The notes beneath the pieces were generated by a model that saw only the letters and a program-made list of their open reading frames with translations, was not told the DNA's origin and searched no databases. From Spirometra erinaceieuropaei (Eukaryota; Platyhelminthes; Cestoda; Diphyllobothriidea; Diphyllobothriidae): a DNA stretch of 64,000 nt. Shown one piece after another: positions 26,041-36,580 of the stretch (position 1 is the stretch's first letter; every line of letters starts with the position of its first letter). Both the position numbers and the translations under genes were made by a program. The stretch spans positions 96,549 to 160,548 of the forward strand of contig CACRXP010000901.1 in the NCBI GenBank assembly GCA_902702965.1, in the 5' to 3' direction.

Positions 26041-27789
26041 ATGGCTAAATATTATAGCATATTCAGAATGCTGTCCGCTTGGCAGTTATAACCTTTTCCC
26101 ATCTTTAAGGAGCAAGTGGATTTCGCGGAGGAAAAAAGGATGAAATTTGGGAGCAATCCAATGATCGTGCCAATTTTTGATTTTCTCACAGGACTTGAAT
26201 CGCTGGTCGGTAATACTGTGTTGCATCAACCGAAACAAATGATAATGTGACGAAACAATGCCTGGTGAATTGGACGGGTGGGGTAAGACTTAGTAACGAT
26301 ATGCTTCCAAAGTTTCCCTCACTGGCTGTGTAAAATGGGGTCTAGCGTTTTCATGTGGCAAAATCACATCACATTCTTCACCATATTCTGTCCTTTTTAT
26401 TGACGTTTTTGGACTGAAATTCATAAACTTTTGTTGATATCGCCCGGAGTTTCAGAAGGCGTCGGCGACAAGTAATGCACTACCCCTATTTGATTCCGAT
26501 CGATACACAACATCATTTTGCTCCCATGAATATTCGCCTTTGGGATTTATGCCGATAGATTACCAGGCAGCGTCCGGAAACTTTACGTTTAAGACTATCG
26601 TAACAGCTCCATTTGTCATTGTCAATCACGCCCTGAAAGAAATATTTCCGGTAGGCTTTTATACTTTTCTCGTTGTCAGCCGATTCATGCGATACTCAAA
26701 TTCTTGTTTTCATGCTATTTTCTATGCATGTAAATCCCTACAAAAAGTATATGTACCAAATCCAAATATATCAAATATGACATTTCGTCAAGCGTTTGCC
26801 ATGGATCTTGATGGATTAACGCTTTCCTATCCTTTAAATTCAAATTTTTCCCACCGTCCCGAACGTTTGCCACCTTTAAGGGATTCAGAATACTTCCTAC
26901 CTATTCCTACAGAGAAAGCCTGTTCACCATTGACTTTTCCGGGTAAGCCATGAATCTCAGCGGCAATTTTTTCAAGGCAAAACAAAACAACGTTTCTAGA
27001 AAATGTTTTTTTTGGCACGAAATTTTCACCGTGCCCTCAATAAAAAACTCTAATGTTAACGCTACAGCAAAATGTCATAAATTAAATTTGACAACCTTCG
27101 TTCAGGTACTTCATAGTACATGTTTTGCCACTTTTGGTTACCGGAAAGCAGTATCTAGCAAAACATTTAAAACGAAACGGCATGAAGTAAATCGCCTAAT
27201 AATAACATGGGTTTTCAAAAACTCTGTGTAGGAACAAAACAACGTTACCCAAACTACTCTGCAGTGATTTGTAATGAAAAAATGGGGCCGAATCAGCAAG
27301 TATGCCTCTTTAAAATGGTCCGGAAACGGCCAATTTGCAGACATAGCAGGGGACTAATTGTTCCAACTGCAGCAAAAACCGACATTAATCGCTGATCAAA
27401 GTTATTAGCAAAATAAGCCTGTTTGCCCAAGTCAGCATAATGCCGTCTAGACATATTTGTGTAGTTATTGTAGATTACGCTGGTCAGGCGATTCCTAGAT
27501 CGCAGTCTTTTTAGAAATCTGTACTCCAGGAAAATCTAATAATGTGCTCGATTGCACTAGCCAGACATATTTGTTTACACATTGCGGTGTCACTTTTGCA
27601 TACTGGCAATCTGGTTGATTCATTCAGGCGAGATTTATGAAGTAATGTGACACGAGTTTCGACGTCAGTGGCTGCAATTCTAGGCCATTTATGCGGCATC
27701 TGTCTTTAAACATATACCGGAAGAGTGGATGCGTGTGAACAAAAGTGGTCTGGAACTCATCAAAAATATGACCTGTCAAATCATAGGTT

Positions 27790-28070
27790 TAATAATTTAT
27801 AGGTGTTTTGGAGGATTCTAAATGGTTTATTTTAACCCAACTGTGAAAATTCAAAGACGCTGGTGGGATTCGAAGCCCCAACAGTGAGGGGAAAGCTTGA
27901 GTACAGCCAGCGCTCTAACCACCTGAAATATGGGACACCATTGAAAGACGTGAGCTCAGGTTACTCGCCCAGCCTACTGTAAACTCTTGCATCCACCAAA
28001 TCTGATACAGTAAACTGACCATCCAGGCAGGATTTCCCTAGCAATCCACATAGTATCCACCAGATGACTG
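27790..28070 (-). repeat. tRNA-like repeat, copy b
   Basis: Same order as copy a on the minus strand: TTTACTGTATCAGATTTGG, CAGTAGGCTGGGCGAGTAAC, GGTGGTTAGAGCGCTGGCTG, a T-arm region with GGCTTCGAATCCCACC, then TTTTCACAGTTGGG and finally CCTCCAAAACACCTATAAA. The acceptor stem is eroded (CCCATATTTCAG). This and copy a define the repeat's extent as about 260-280 bp. Confidence 0.65.
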
Positions 28071-28319
28071 CCGGGCTCAGGCCCTTTTATGCGCCCTCCT
28101 CCTTTATACGCCCTCATACGTAGCCTTTATTAACTTGGTTGTAATAAAGGTGTTTCTCGAAAATGTGACTTCTGTCGAAAATTATTTATTTTTATCTCAG
28201 TAAACAATATTTTCTAAACCAAACTTTACTTTATTTCTTTGACACATTTTTTATTTTCCGCTGTCGGACGTTGGGAGCCGTAGTATTTACCGATTCTGCG
28301 TTAAAGTCGTTTACCTGTG

Positions 28320-28357
28320 TTAATTCATGAGATTTCATGAGTTAGCACAGGTACTGT
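28320..28357. mobile_element. Isolated terminal remnant of a palindromic MITE
   Basis: TTTCATGAGTTAGCACAGGTACTGTA is the MITE terminus with one substituted block. It abuts the 3' end of tRNA-like repeat copy c. Nothing of the rest of the element remains. Confidence 0.55.
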
Positions 28358-28478
28358 AGGTGTTTTGACAGATTTCGGAAAGTCCATATCGACACGATTG
28401 TGAAAAGCTCGGCGAACTTGGTGGGATTCGAATTCAAGACATAAAGTGGAAGACCTAGGTACAGGCAAATTTCTGGCA
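28356..28478 (-). repeat. tRNA-like repeat, copy c (partial)
   Basis: On the minus strand TTGAATTCGAATCCCACC, GCCGAGCTTTTCACAA and CAAAACACCTACAGTA match the B-box half and tail of copies a and b. The half containing the A box is missing. Confidence 0.6.
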
Positions 28479-28944
28479 AAACACACATTAACAAACGGTG
28501 CGTAACTGAATCATCTCATCATCAGTATCACGTTTACAATGACTCATTTTTGCTTGGTTCCCGGTTTCACGGAGGAGCATATAATTTGGCAGGGGAACTT
28601 TGAACTTACATGGTCTTTAAATTGCTCGCTGGTTGGCTTTAATGAGCAATGTTACATAACTTTTCCGTCCTCATTTAAGCACAGTAACTGACTCCACTGA
28701 TTTTCCTGCGTCGTGGCGGTTCTAATCCAAAACCAACCTGACGTTTTTTCGACGACTAGGACCCTAACATACCGACCTGCCGCATATTCTTTGGTGGTTT
28801 TATTGAAAAGGGGTAGCTACTGACGGCACATGCGCAAACAAACGCGGAACAGCCAAATTCTCTCCGGAGCGCTGTCCCTTGTATGTATCGGACCAACCCC
28901 TAGTTCATGACAGAGTAGTCGTGAAGAAGGAGACACGATCGCCG

Positions 28945-29014
28945 GGACAAGAGCTTTATTAGCCTGACGTTTCGGATTCCTACTCGAATCCATCATCAGA
29001 GACAAAAGAGCAGA
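28945..29014 (-). ncRNA. Hammerhead ribozyme, intact core, PLE-associated
   Basis: On the minus strand stem I strand GUCU (29003-29000) is followed by CUGAUGA (28999-28993), one extra U, stem II GGAUUC-loop-GAAUCC (perfect six pairs, 28991-28974), GAAA (28973-28970), the self-complementary ACGU (28970-28967), cleavage base C (28966) and AGGC (28965-28962). AGGC pairs with GUCU. Hammerhead RNAs self-cleave after this C. The two-pair stem III is typical of the minimal hammerheads described in Penelope-like elements, which are thought to work best as dimers. The U between A9 and stem II is unusual but shared by every copy here. Confidence 0.85.
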
Positions 29015-29263
29015 AACGGGTGGTTGTTGCACAAGGGGCTGCGGTATTTATAGGATGCAGCAGCCATGCTACCGCATACCTATGAACGTTCACGGCTTCC
29101 CCCTTCATCCGGGATTGTCACACTTGGTGTGATCATTGCTTGATGGCCGGCATTCGAGTCGATAATTGCTGCAATTTCATCACGTGCGTTGGATGTTGGC
29201 GTGATGATTGCTCGACCATCTGACGACTCGACTCGAATGTCGGCCATCAAGCAATGATCACAA

Positions 29264-29740
29264 AGCAACTACGTCGGAGAAACCGGAAGACAGCTCCGAA
29301 CGAGAATGGCCGAACACGCGGCAGCGGTGCGCAGAAATGACGCCAGCTCTCAAGTTGCCGCTCATTCGACGAGACCCGGCCACACATTTAAATTCGACGA
29401 GGCCGAAATTCTCGCAAGAGGTGACAACCGAGTGAGCCGGGAGCTACTGGAATCATGGTTTACTGGCCCCCAGTCCATCAACAAGTGCAACGATCTTCCC
29501 ATTCAATACAGCGTGCTGAGACTTCGTCTAGGCGGAGTAATTGGCCACGCGGGGAGCGCACTGGTGAACACTCTTCCCAACACCCGGGTCAACGCATCAG
29601 ATGGTCGAGCAATCATCACGCCAACATCCAACGCACGTGATGAAATTGCGGCAATTATCGACTCGAATGTCGGCCATCAAGCGATGATCACCCCAAGTGT
29701 GACAATCCCGGATGAAGGGGGAAGCCGTGAACGTTCATAG
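29264..29740 (+). CDS. PLE GIY-YIG endonuclease fragment (5'-truncated)
   Basis: An open frame starts without an ATG at SNYVGETGRQLRTR, the second half of the GIY-YIG motif with its conserved arginine, and continues through MAEHAAAVRR, SQVAAHSTRPGHTFKFDEAE and RVSRELLESW to a stop at 29738-29740. This matches the C-terminal endonuclease of Penelope-like retroelements, which nicks target DNA. The first half (GVV...C) and all reverse transcriptase are missing. The last ~50 codons read into the inverted-repeat arm and are probably not native protein. The copy cannot function alone. Confidence 0.75.
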   Translation, partial: SNYVGETGRQLRTRMAEHAAAVRRNDASSQVAAHSTRPGHTFKFDEAEILARGDNRVSRELLESWFTGPQSINKCNDLPIQYSVLRLRLGGVIGHAGSALVNTLPNTRVNASDGRAIITPTSNARDEIAAIIDSNVGHQAMITPSVTIPDEGGSRERS

Positions 29741-29804
29741 GTATGCGGTAGCATGGCTGCTGCATCCTATAAATACCGCAGCCCCTTGTGCGTGAATCGC
29801 CTGT

Positions 29805-29885
29805 ATCTGCTGTTGTCACTGATGATGGATTCGAACAGGGATCTGAAACGTCAGGCTAATAAAGCTCTTGTCCCGGCGATCCTGT
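29805..29885 (+). ncRNA. Hammerhead ribozyme motif, near-intact, PLE-associated
   Basis: CUGAUGA (29819-29825), an extra U, GGAUUC (29827-29832), a six-base loop, GGAUCU (29839-29844, pairing with two G-U wobbles), GAAA (29845-29848), ACGU (29848-29851), cleavage C (29852), then AGGC. Stem I has an A-A mismatch next to the cleavage site (upstream GUCA rather than GUCU), so activity may be reduced. It is the opposite-strand partner of the ribozyme at 28945-29014. Confidence 0.75.
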
Positions 29886-29935
29886 CTCTTTCTTCAAGAC
29901 TACTTCCTGGGACTCGGCTCTTCGCTTCAATTGAC

Positions 29936-31369
29936 AGAGTAGTCGGTACGTAAACAGCGTCTCAGAATTCCTAGCTCGATTCATTGCGCTACTCTATATA
30001 GGAATCACCCCTTCATCCCTCGCCAACGCTGCCAGCAGTGGGGACTCTCCAAGGACCTAATTTCGTAACAGAAAGGATCAGTCGTTGATTGCCAATCTCA
30101 GTGAAGTTTTGTGGTACGAGACTGCTTAGAAGGGACTGCATAAGAGATGCAGATAGGGGTTAGAGAAAATCAAAAACACATGTAATGGTTAGGCTGAAAG
30201 ACAGGATGACCTTGCTTTTGGCGTGGCCGAGATGATGGGTCGGGCTGAAGACTACATAAATCAGCGGCAGCTGAAAGGAGCGTGAATGGCAAAGGAGGGA
30301 TCACTTGGCTGTCTGGCTTTTTGCCACTTCCACAGAAATTCGGTTAAATGTAACAGGAACCCAGACAGTATCCAAGATTTTGGCCAAAAAAAACTGCATA
30401 TCTCACTCTCAGCCCGCTCTGGCACAGGGTATCGCTCAATCGGTGTGCCTTATGGCGCAAACTGCTAACCCATATTGCAGTGTGAGTAGTGGAATTCGGT
30501 CCTAGAAACTGCATACGTAACAACACTTCCTAAGGTACCAGACAGTCTTGACTGTGTGCTCCTTTTCCACTTAGGTGAATTAAAGCCTCACACCCACAGG
30601 GGAAGGGGAGCATAGAAATTATCGGGCTAGTTCTCTGTTGCGTTTGAACGCCCTAAAATCGTAAGTTAATCGAAGCCTCCAGTTTTTTGACCTATCATGG
30701 ACACATGACCACACAATGTAGCTTAATTTAATTCAAAAAATTTGCCAAGCTACTGTTTTTCTGCCCTGTTGACTGTTTTCGCCAAAGAAGATATTGAGCA
30801 AACTATGGAGCAGATAGTCCACAGACGAGATAGAGCAGGGGAGCCATAAGCATTTCACTGGACCGAAGTTCAGTGCCCCTTAACAAGGCTTTCTCTGTTA
30901 CTGCACATTTTCTACCAGAGCTTGACAGAGTTAGGTCCGGCAGGTGGTCGAGTTTTCTGAACTCCGTCGCTCATATGGGTTTGGTTACTTTAGAAAGCTA
31001 ATGGACAGGTGGAGGCCATTTCTGACTGAATGTGTAGTTGGCCCCTTTCATATCAAATAAATGGCTATGCCTAGATGGATGTTATTAGTTGCCATTGATT
31101 TTTAATTTTTGTTATGACAGCCAATAGACATTGCGTAGTGAATGATATGTTTCCATGAGCAGAATAACTAAAATGGACTTCAAAAGTGGTAAGTGGCAGC
31201 CAATATTACGTATAAGCTGTGAGCAAAACCATCCTATATGGATGGGACATTGCTTAGTACAATCAGTATATCATGGAGTTGTAGGCAGTACCGCTCAAAA
31301 AAATCCCAGGAAATTTTATTCACGCCAGGGTGACAGATTCCGTTCTTTTGGTCGTTTGCAAAAACCAAA
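29936..31369. other. Unassigned intronic sequence
   Basis: Inside the K2P intron. No repeat copies recognised and no coding frame worth reporting. Confidence 0.45.
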
Positions 31370-31690
31370 CCCGGCAAAAAATGACTTCTTATGTCGCATG
31401 AATTTTTCTTCGATTTCGGCGTCTTTCTGAATTCTAACATAATTTATAAAAAATCATTGAAGACATGAATTATGTATTTATTCTGTAGCAGGTCATGTCT
31501 TCCCTTAATGTAATATTTGAATAAACGGTAAGTTATGTTTAAAAGTTCCGTAATTAAGACTTTATAAGACCGTGAAATGTCTGTTCGAATAACATCGCAC
31601 TTATATGTTTAAAATTGCTTCTCATGAAGTACGCAACACTGTTTGCATCCGACACAAAATTTCATGAACAGTAGCCATAACGTGGGGCAA
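31370..31690. mobile_element. Decayed MITE remnant
   Basis: The order AAAAAATGACTTCTTATGTC, GCATGAATTTTTCTTCGATT, TAAGACCGTGAAATGTCTGTTC, TCATGAAGTACGCAACA and AAATTTCATGAAC follows the left arm and centre of the palindromic MITE. No intact end remains. Confidence 0.5.
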
Positions 31691-32719
31691 ATGTGTTCAG
31701 GCTTGTTAGACAGCGGAATGAGTATAATCTAGTTTCTATCGGTGGTACGGGAAGAGGTAGGGTAGTCTGACTCAGTTGTGCTTATGCTTCGTCGCTGTAG
31801 CGCGACGTGCAATGGTGCGGTTGCCGTATCACTGACAGAAACTGGCCTTTAATTATCCCTCTGCCCCACAAATCTGAACACATCTACCCCAAGCTATGAC
31901 TACTGCTCATAAGCTGTTTTACTTCTCGAAGTTCGCTGCTCTGTCTAGATTTATATTAGCATACTGGCCTGACGAAAAATAGTCGAAAGCGCACATTCAC
32001 CGACTTAAATTTCGTCAGTGTGTATAGGGGCAACAGCACAACATTTTGACTCCTCTACGGTATCGACTCAATGGCACAGAGGAATGTGTGCTTTTCTGTA
32101 TATTGAAAATATGCAATTTTTAGACTTTAGACCCTTAACGCTAATGGGACGGTATGTCGAATTCAAAGTTAGACAAAAGTTGAAAATCCCCTTATAACAG
32201 CTGAACTACACCTTTTTGGAGTAAACGATTTGCAACAGACGTGATGTGTCAGAAAACGGGTGCAAGCGGAGTATTTTCAACGGCACTTTTCATAAAGCAT
32301 ATTTGAAAAGGCACTTAAATCAACTTAAACTTTTCTACTACTTAAGTGAACATTTATCATCGAGTATCGTCTTGCACGCAGCCAAAAAGAGAATTCAGAA
32401 TCCGGCACGTGGCATGATGAAATATCTTGGGAGCATACCACATGATAGTCAGTATTATAACCTTACTCGACTAACTATTCCTTATCGAAGGCGCATTACG
32501 AAATTTTGATTGGCGTCGCATGAGATTGGTCACTGATTAGTGTTCTCCGCTTACTTGAATAAACATCGGGTGAATTCAAGGAAATACTTACTGTCACAAA
32601 GCAAAATGACTGTTGCTAAAGAAATTTACTGGATACTTCCCCAGTCCCGTACTAGGAGGCTTGTGTTTAATAGACTCACTGGGATGCTTTGGTTTTTTTT
32701 TACAACCGAGTACACTCAC

Positions 32720-33662
32720 CAATAGTTGTAATTACAGTGACTGCATAGAACAGTGCTCCACTGTACGTCCATGGATCCGTTCTTGTGGTATGCTTATCGA
32801 ATGGTGGCGGTAACTCGGAAGGCGTTAGCGCCGTATCCCCTCCGAATGACCTCGGCATTGGACCCTCCTGTATCGAGGTTGAGGGGAAAAGTTTTATTTT
32901 CGGAGAGTTCGACGGCCGCCAGCCGGCGAGTACGGCTTTGTAAACGTTGTTCAGCACAACAGCCGCGGAAGCAAAGTCTTGGATTCTGCGCGACCTCAAA
33001 GGCACCTGCTTGTGCTCGTTAAGCAGGAGGGCGAACGTTTCTATCTGCTCACTCAGTGAAACACTCAATGCTTCAGCCAGCTGTTCCAACTCGTCGGTGC
33101 TATTTTCGGACACAGTCACCTTGCCGGCCCGTTCGCGCAACTGAGTCACCTCTGCAACACGCGATTTCAAATCGGTTTTCTTTGCTACGAGTCGATTTAG
33201 TTCCGCGATGACGGCCTCGAATTGCTGGTCCAAGCAGTAGGAGGCCAGGTGTTTCTCCACAGTCCTGGTGTCCTTGTAAGTCGATCTCCTCTGTATACCC
33301 CTTCCTTGTAGATTATATTTGTCAAACGTCTCGTTCAGCAGTTGCATTCCCTTCGCCAGCCTGGCCTGCTGAGCATCACGCTCAAGGTAACGAAAGAGGA
33401 CCGAGCCAAGGGACAGATAAACCACAATGGCAAACAATAGTCCCAGGAGTGAACAGGTCACCGCTGTGCACTTGCGCACGCATGCATATCGCATCGGGGA
33501 ATCAGGAGGTTTGGGACACTCAGTCCTCTTCTTCTTCTTCTTGCAGCAGCCGCAACAACTGTGTTTGTCGGCATCGGGTGGCTTTGATGATAGCTCCTCC
33601 ATGGAGACTATAGTCTCCATTGTTCGTAAACCAGGGTCGTCAATTTCGGGGAACTTTGTCAT
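32720..33662 (-). CDS. K2P potassium channel, exon 1 (N-terminus, M1, extracellular cap, pore helix 1)
   Basis: Encodes residues 1 to 315 (first base of the codon) of the channel completed at 23878-24719. I chose ATG at 33662-33660 (AGAAAATGAC, A at -3). An upstream in-frame ATG at 33728 would add 22 residues. A candidate acceptor, TTTGCTGTGCAG (AG at 33699-33698), suggests that spliced or trans-spliced 5' UTR joins between the two. Features: acidic start, a Cys-rich plus polylysine patch (residues 36-46, possible lipidation or membrane contact), M1 (about 67-89), then an extracellular segment of about 205 residues before pore helix 1 (about 299-312) and TTIG. This cap is roughly three times the usual K2P length. 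Its 140-220 region looks helical and coiled-coil-like, with Cys143 as a candidate inter-subunit disulphide. Sequons lie at N110 and N187. Confidence 0.92.
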
Positions 33663-33728
33663 TTTCTGCCCTTTTCTGGGGCAAAATATGCACAAGTCTG
33701 CACAGCAAAGAACAGGCGTGGAGTGCAA

Positions 33729-35794
33729 GTGATGAGGTTTTCTTATTCATAAGAGGTTTAATCGGACTAGCACTCGTCCGCTGGGTGTGGTGATTCGTCA
33801 AGTGGTTAGGACCAATAACAGCGAAGGAATCCAAATCGGCAAATTCCTAACTTACATTTTCTTTCTGCAAGTAACCGGATAATGTTTCTTAGTGATCCTG
33901 GGGGCACGCAGTATTAACCGCTGTTTAGAGATTTTGACATTACATTGAAAATCCTGGTGATTTACTAATTTTACTTCGACTTTGCTGCATGTCCATTATT
34001 ATAGTCTGTTGGGAAAATTTTTTTAAACTACTAAACAAAAGTATTTTTGCATAGAGTAAGATTAGATTAACCTCTACATGGGCTCAGGGATATAACAGGA
34101 ATCAGTCCGCGGACTAGGGGGATTAAGTGCCGCTGTTGTATCGTTTGAACGAAAAACGTTCCTTGAAATAATTATCAGATTATCACATACCTGCATTTCA
34201 AAATAAGCCAGGACTATTTGCTTATTTGAGGACATAGAATTCATTTGTGTTTCTACTAGCAACACTGACAGAGCTAGCAAATGGCCGCATTAGACCTCCT
34301 ATTAGCGAATAGTACAAATTATAGTAAAGTATACAAAGCTACAGATTGTCCAATTATTTTTAGATAAAAATACAAGCCAGTAAAATGGATGCACATTTTT
34401 AGGGACTACATACTAAATGCCGCAAGCGTCTCCCTCAAGGCAGTGTGAGCAGAGTGCGTATCACTTTCTCAATCGTTTTAAAATTAGAACTAATAATGTT
34501 ATCCATGCAAAATATAAATGGGACCCCCCAGTTACCTCGGGTAGTTGTTCTGACCTGTGAAAACTTGGTGCACTGGAATGGGATAACCCAACAATGACCT
34601 GCAGTTAGTTGCCCGAAATTCGTTGTCAGTATCAGCTGAAGTAGTTTATAAAACTTTCGTCAACTCCGCCATTCGCTCTCTACTCTATTTTCATGGGCTG
34701 ATGCAAGCAACAGTTAGGCCGATACATTTTTCGAATACTCAGCCGTCTGTCAATCCTCAAAATTTCCTTAAAACGCATCGGAAAAATTTCATGTGCAATT
34801 AAGATATTAATTGGGACATCGCGCTTAAACAAGCCACAGAAAGTCGAGTTATGGGGGCAAAACACCATTTGATTTTAAGACAAACATAATTTTTAGCAAA
34901 ATTTCCCAAAACAATGACTTAAAAAAGCAACGGTGCGGTTTTCTTAATATGAAGTATGAGATGATGCGGGAAATTGTTTCCTTTATGGACGTACTGGCGT
35001 AGAAATTGGAAAGTGCCATAAATCAGCATTAATAAACAAAGAAAAAGTCGGTCTCTCTTGGGACAGACATTCACTGTCCCAAGTAAAATCAAAGAAATAT
35101 TTTTGCGAATAGGGAAGCATAAACAGAATATGACGGTTAGCTTTCGAAATTACTGGTTCGTGGTCGCTCATTTGTAGGTTGGACACTGAGAAATCTCTAT
35201 AACCCGCACATATTTCCATCTAAATAAGGTAGACGTTAGTCAGTCGATTTAATTAAGAGCAGTCAGTGAAATATTTGCTAGGACATTGTGAACATCACAT
35301 AAACTAAGAAATCTTACATAATGCACTGATTCTAAAGGTAAAGCAAATTCGCCTATTATTCTGGGGGTCAAGCTACTTCACCTTCATCCGCCTTTCCTCA
35401 CGCTGCACTGTTAGAAACGCTTATTTTCAGTTTGGATGGCGGATTGAGTTCAGTTAAGTGTCTTCGTTCTATATTCACTGATTTCACTCAAAAAACCGAT
35501 ACTACTGACCTGTCTATATGATGTTTAAAACTGCTCCAAATGCGTGGTTAGGTAGATACCCGTTGAAGCTAACCACTCATACAGCAGGCTATTCGTGTCG
35601 TCGCACTCGAGTACCAGAACCAACTTTGGTGTCATTTACGTCGGCGGCACCTCTGAATACTACAACAGTCACCGATCAGTCTCCTGATATATTAACCGAA
35701 ATTTTAAAATGCCTTTTTGATTTAGAACGTCTACTTGGGTGGAGTTATGATAATGTCTTTTTGAAGTATTATTCCTAGATATTTGAGTCATTTT
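33729..35794. other. Sequence upstream of the K2P first coding exon, unassigned
   Basis: The K2P promoter and any 5' UTR exon should lie here, but I cannot place them. At about 34550-34600, GTGAAAACTTGGTGCACTGG resembles the tail of the tRNA-like repeat, though too weakly to call. The 86-codon frame at 35518-35778 is unrecognised. Confidence 0.4.
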
Positions 35795-36580
35795 AGGACG
35801 CCCGCTTTTGAAAGAATTTATTTGCGACTACCTGCATAAACCGCACCCGTCATAAAATGGCTGCACATATAGAGTAAATTTTGGCCATATATTCTTGGAT
35901 TTTCTTTAAATGATCGAAACTCTATTTGCTTGTACCCATTTGCTAAAAACGCACGTCGTCTTCAAAAAGCATACACAAAAAGTGATATTCATGGTCTGGA
36001 AAATCCGCAATTAGAGATTTTTAAGACTACGAAGCGTCACTTTAGACTGGTCTGTTTATTGATGTTTTTGTGAAGTATGTCACACAGTTCTCATACACTG
36101 AGTCACATTTTAGGAGTCCTGTGTAGCATCCTTACCTGAAAAGCATAAGCTTTATAGAATGTAAACCCAAACGCAAATGCAGTGGCAGATCAAGCTCAAA
36201 CTTGTTCGGAAATTGAAAACTTTTCGTATTAAAAATACGTGTTCTTCGTCTATAAAAGTTAAAGAGATGAATTTTCTATCAAACGAAATAAGACGGAATT
36301 TTTCGTGCATGGAATTTCATAAAATGTACTTGATTTTATAAAGATATCGAAGTTTCGCAGGAAACATTCACACTTATAAGTAGCCACTTTATGGCAAGTA
36401 TGGTTTTGCAGCCGTCGAAAGGAAGTACATTCGAAAGACGGCCTCTCGGCATAACTAAAACTTTATGGGAATATGCTGCATGATAATCAATACTGCCACC
36501 CTATCTGAACGCTTTTTTTCTAATCGGAAGCATGCTTTGGAATTTCGGTCGACATTTCATGCGTTTAGTCATGTTTGTTC
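35795..36580. mobile_element. Decayed palindromic MITE
   Basis: The left part contains GACGCCCGCTTTTGAAAGAA, comparable to the GATGCCGGCTTTCGAACGAA arm block. The right part ends AATTTCGGTCGACATTTCATGC followed by GTTTAGTCATG, comparable to the family terminus. Internal blocks (GTAGCCACTTTATGGCAAG, TATGCTGCATGATAATCAA) are in family order. Both ends are eroded. Confidence 0.6.

Larger units (their letters stand above)
28905..29935 (+). mobile_element. Penelope-like element fragment flanked by inverted ribozyme tails
   Basis: A 5'-truncated Penelope-like copy whose core encodes the GIY-YIG endonuclease on the plus strand (29264-29740). A tail with a hammerhead lies downstream. A second, inverted tail occupies 28905-29223. 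The arms 28905-29223 and 29597-29935 are inverted repeats of each other over more than 300 bp with few differences, covering CTCGACCATCTGA, CACGTGCGTTGGATGTTGGC, TGAACGTTCACGGC and the ribozyme. At 29226-29262 a short stretch also duplicates 29653-29690 directly, marking the rearrangement junction. Confidence 0.8.
24720..32719 (-). other. K2P intron, 8.0 kb, repeat-filled
   Basis: A GT...AG intron in minus orientation: donor G|GTGAGT (GT at 32719-32718), acceptor TTTCAG|GA (AG at 24721-24720). It is phase 1 and divides the first glycine codon of the first GYG filter. Joining the exons restores TTIGYGQIVP without a frame change. The intron contains a foldback SINE (25.1 kb), three tRNA-like repeats (25.8, 27.8 and 28.4 kb), an outward-tailed PLE (28.9-29.95 kb) and MITE remnants (28.3 and 31.4 kb). 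The 137-codon frame at 26540-26953 has no recognised domain. Confidence 0.9.

Noticed and set aside
26540..26953. 137-codon plus-strand open frame inside the K2P intron
   Set aside because: No recognised domain, no splice context, and AT-rich sequence where frames this long can arise by chance.
24720..32719. Intron length of exactly 8,000 bases
   Set aside because: A coincidence with no biological meaning.
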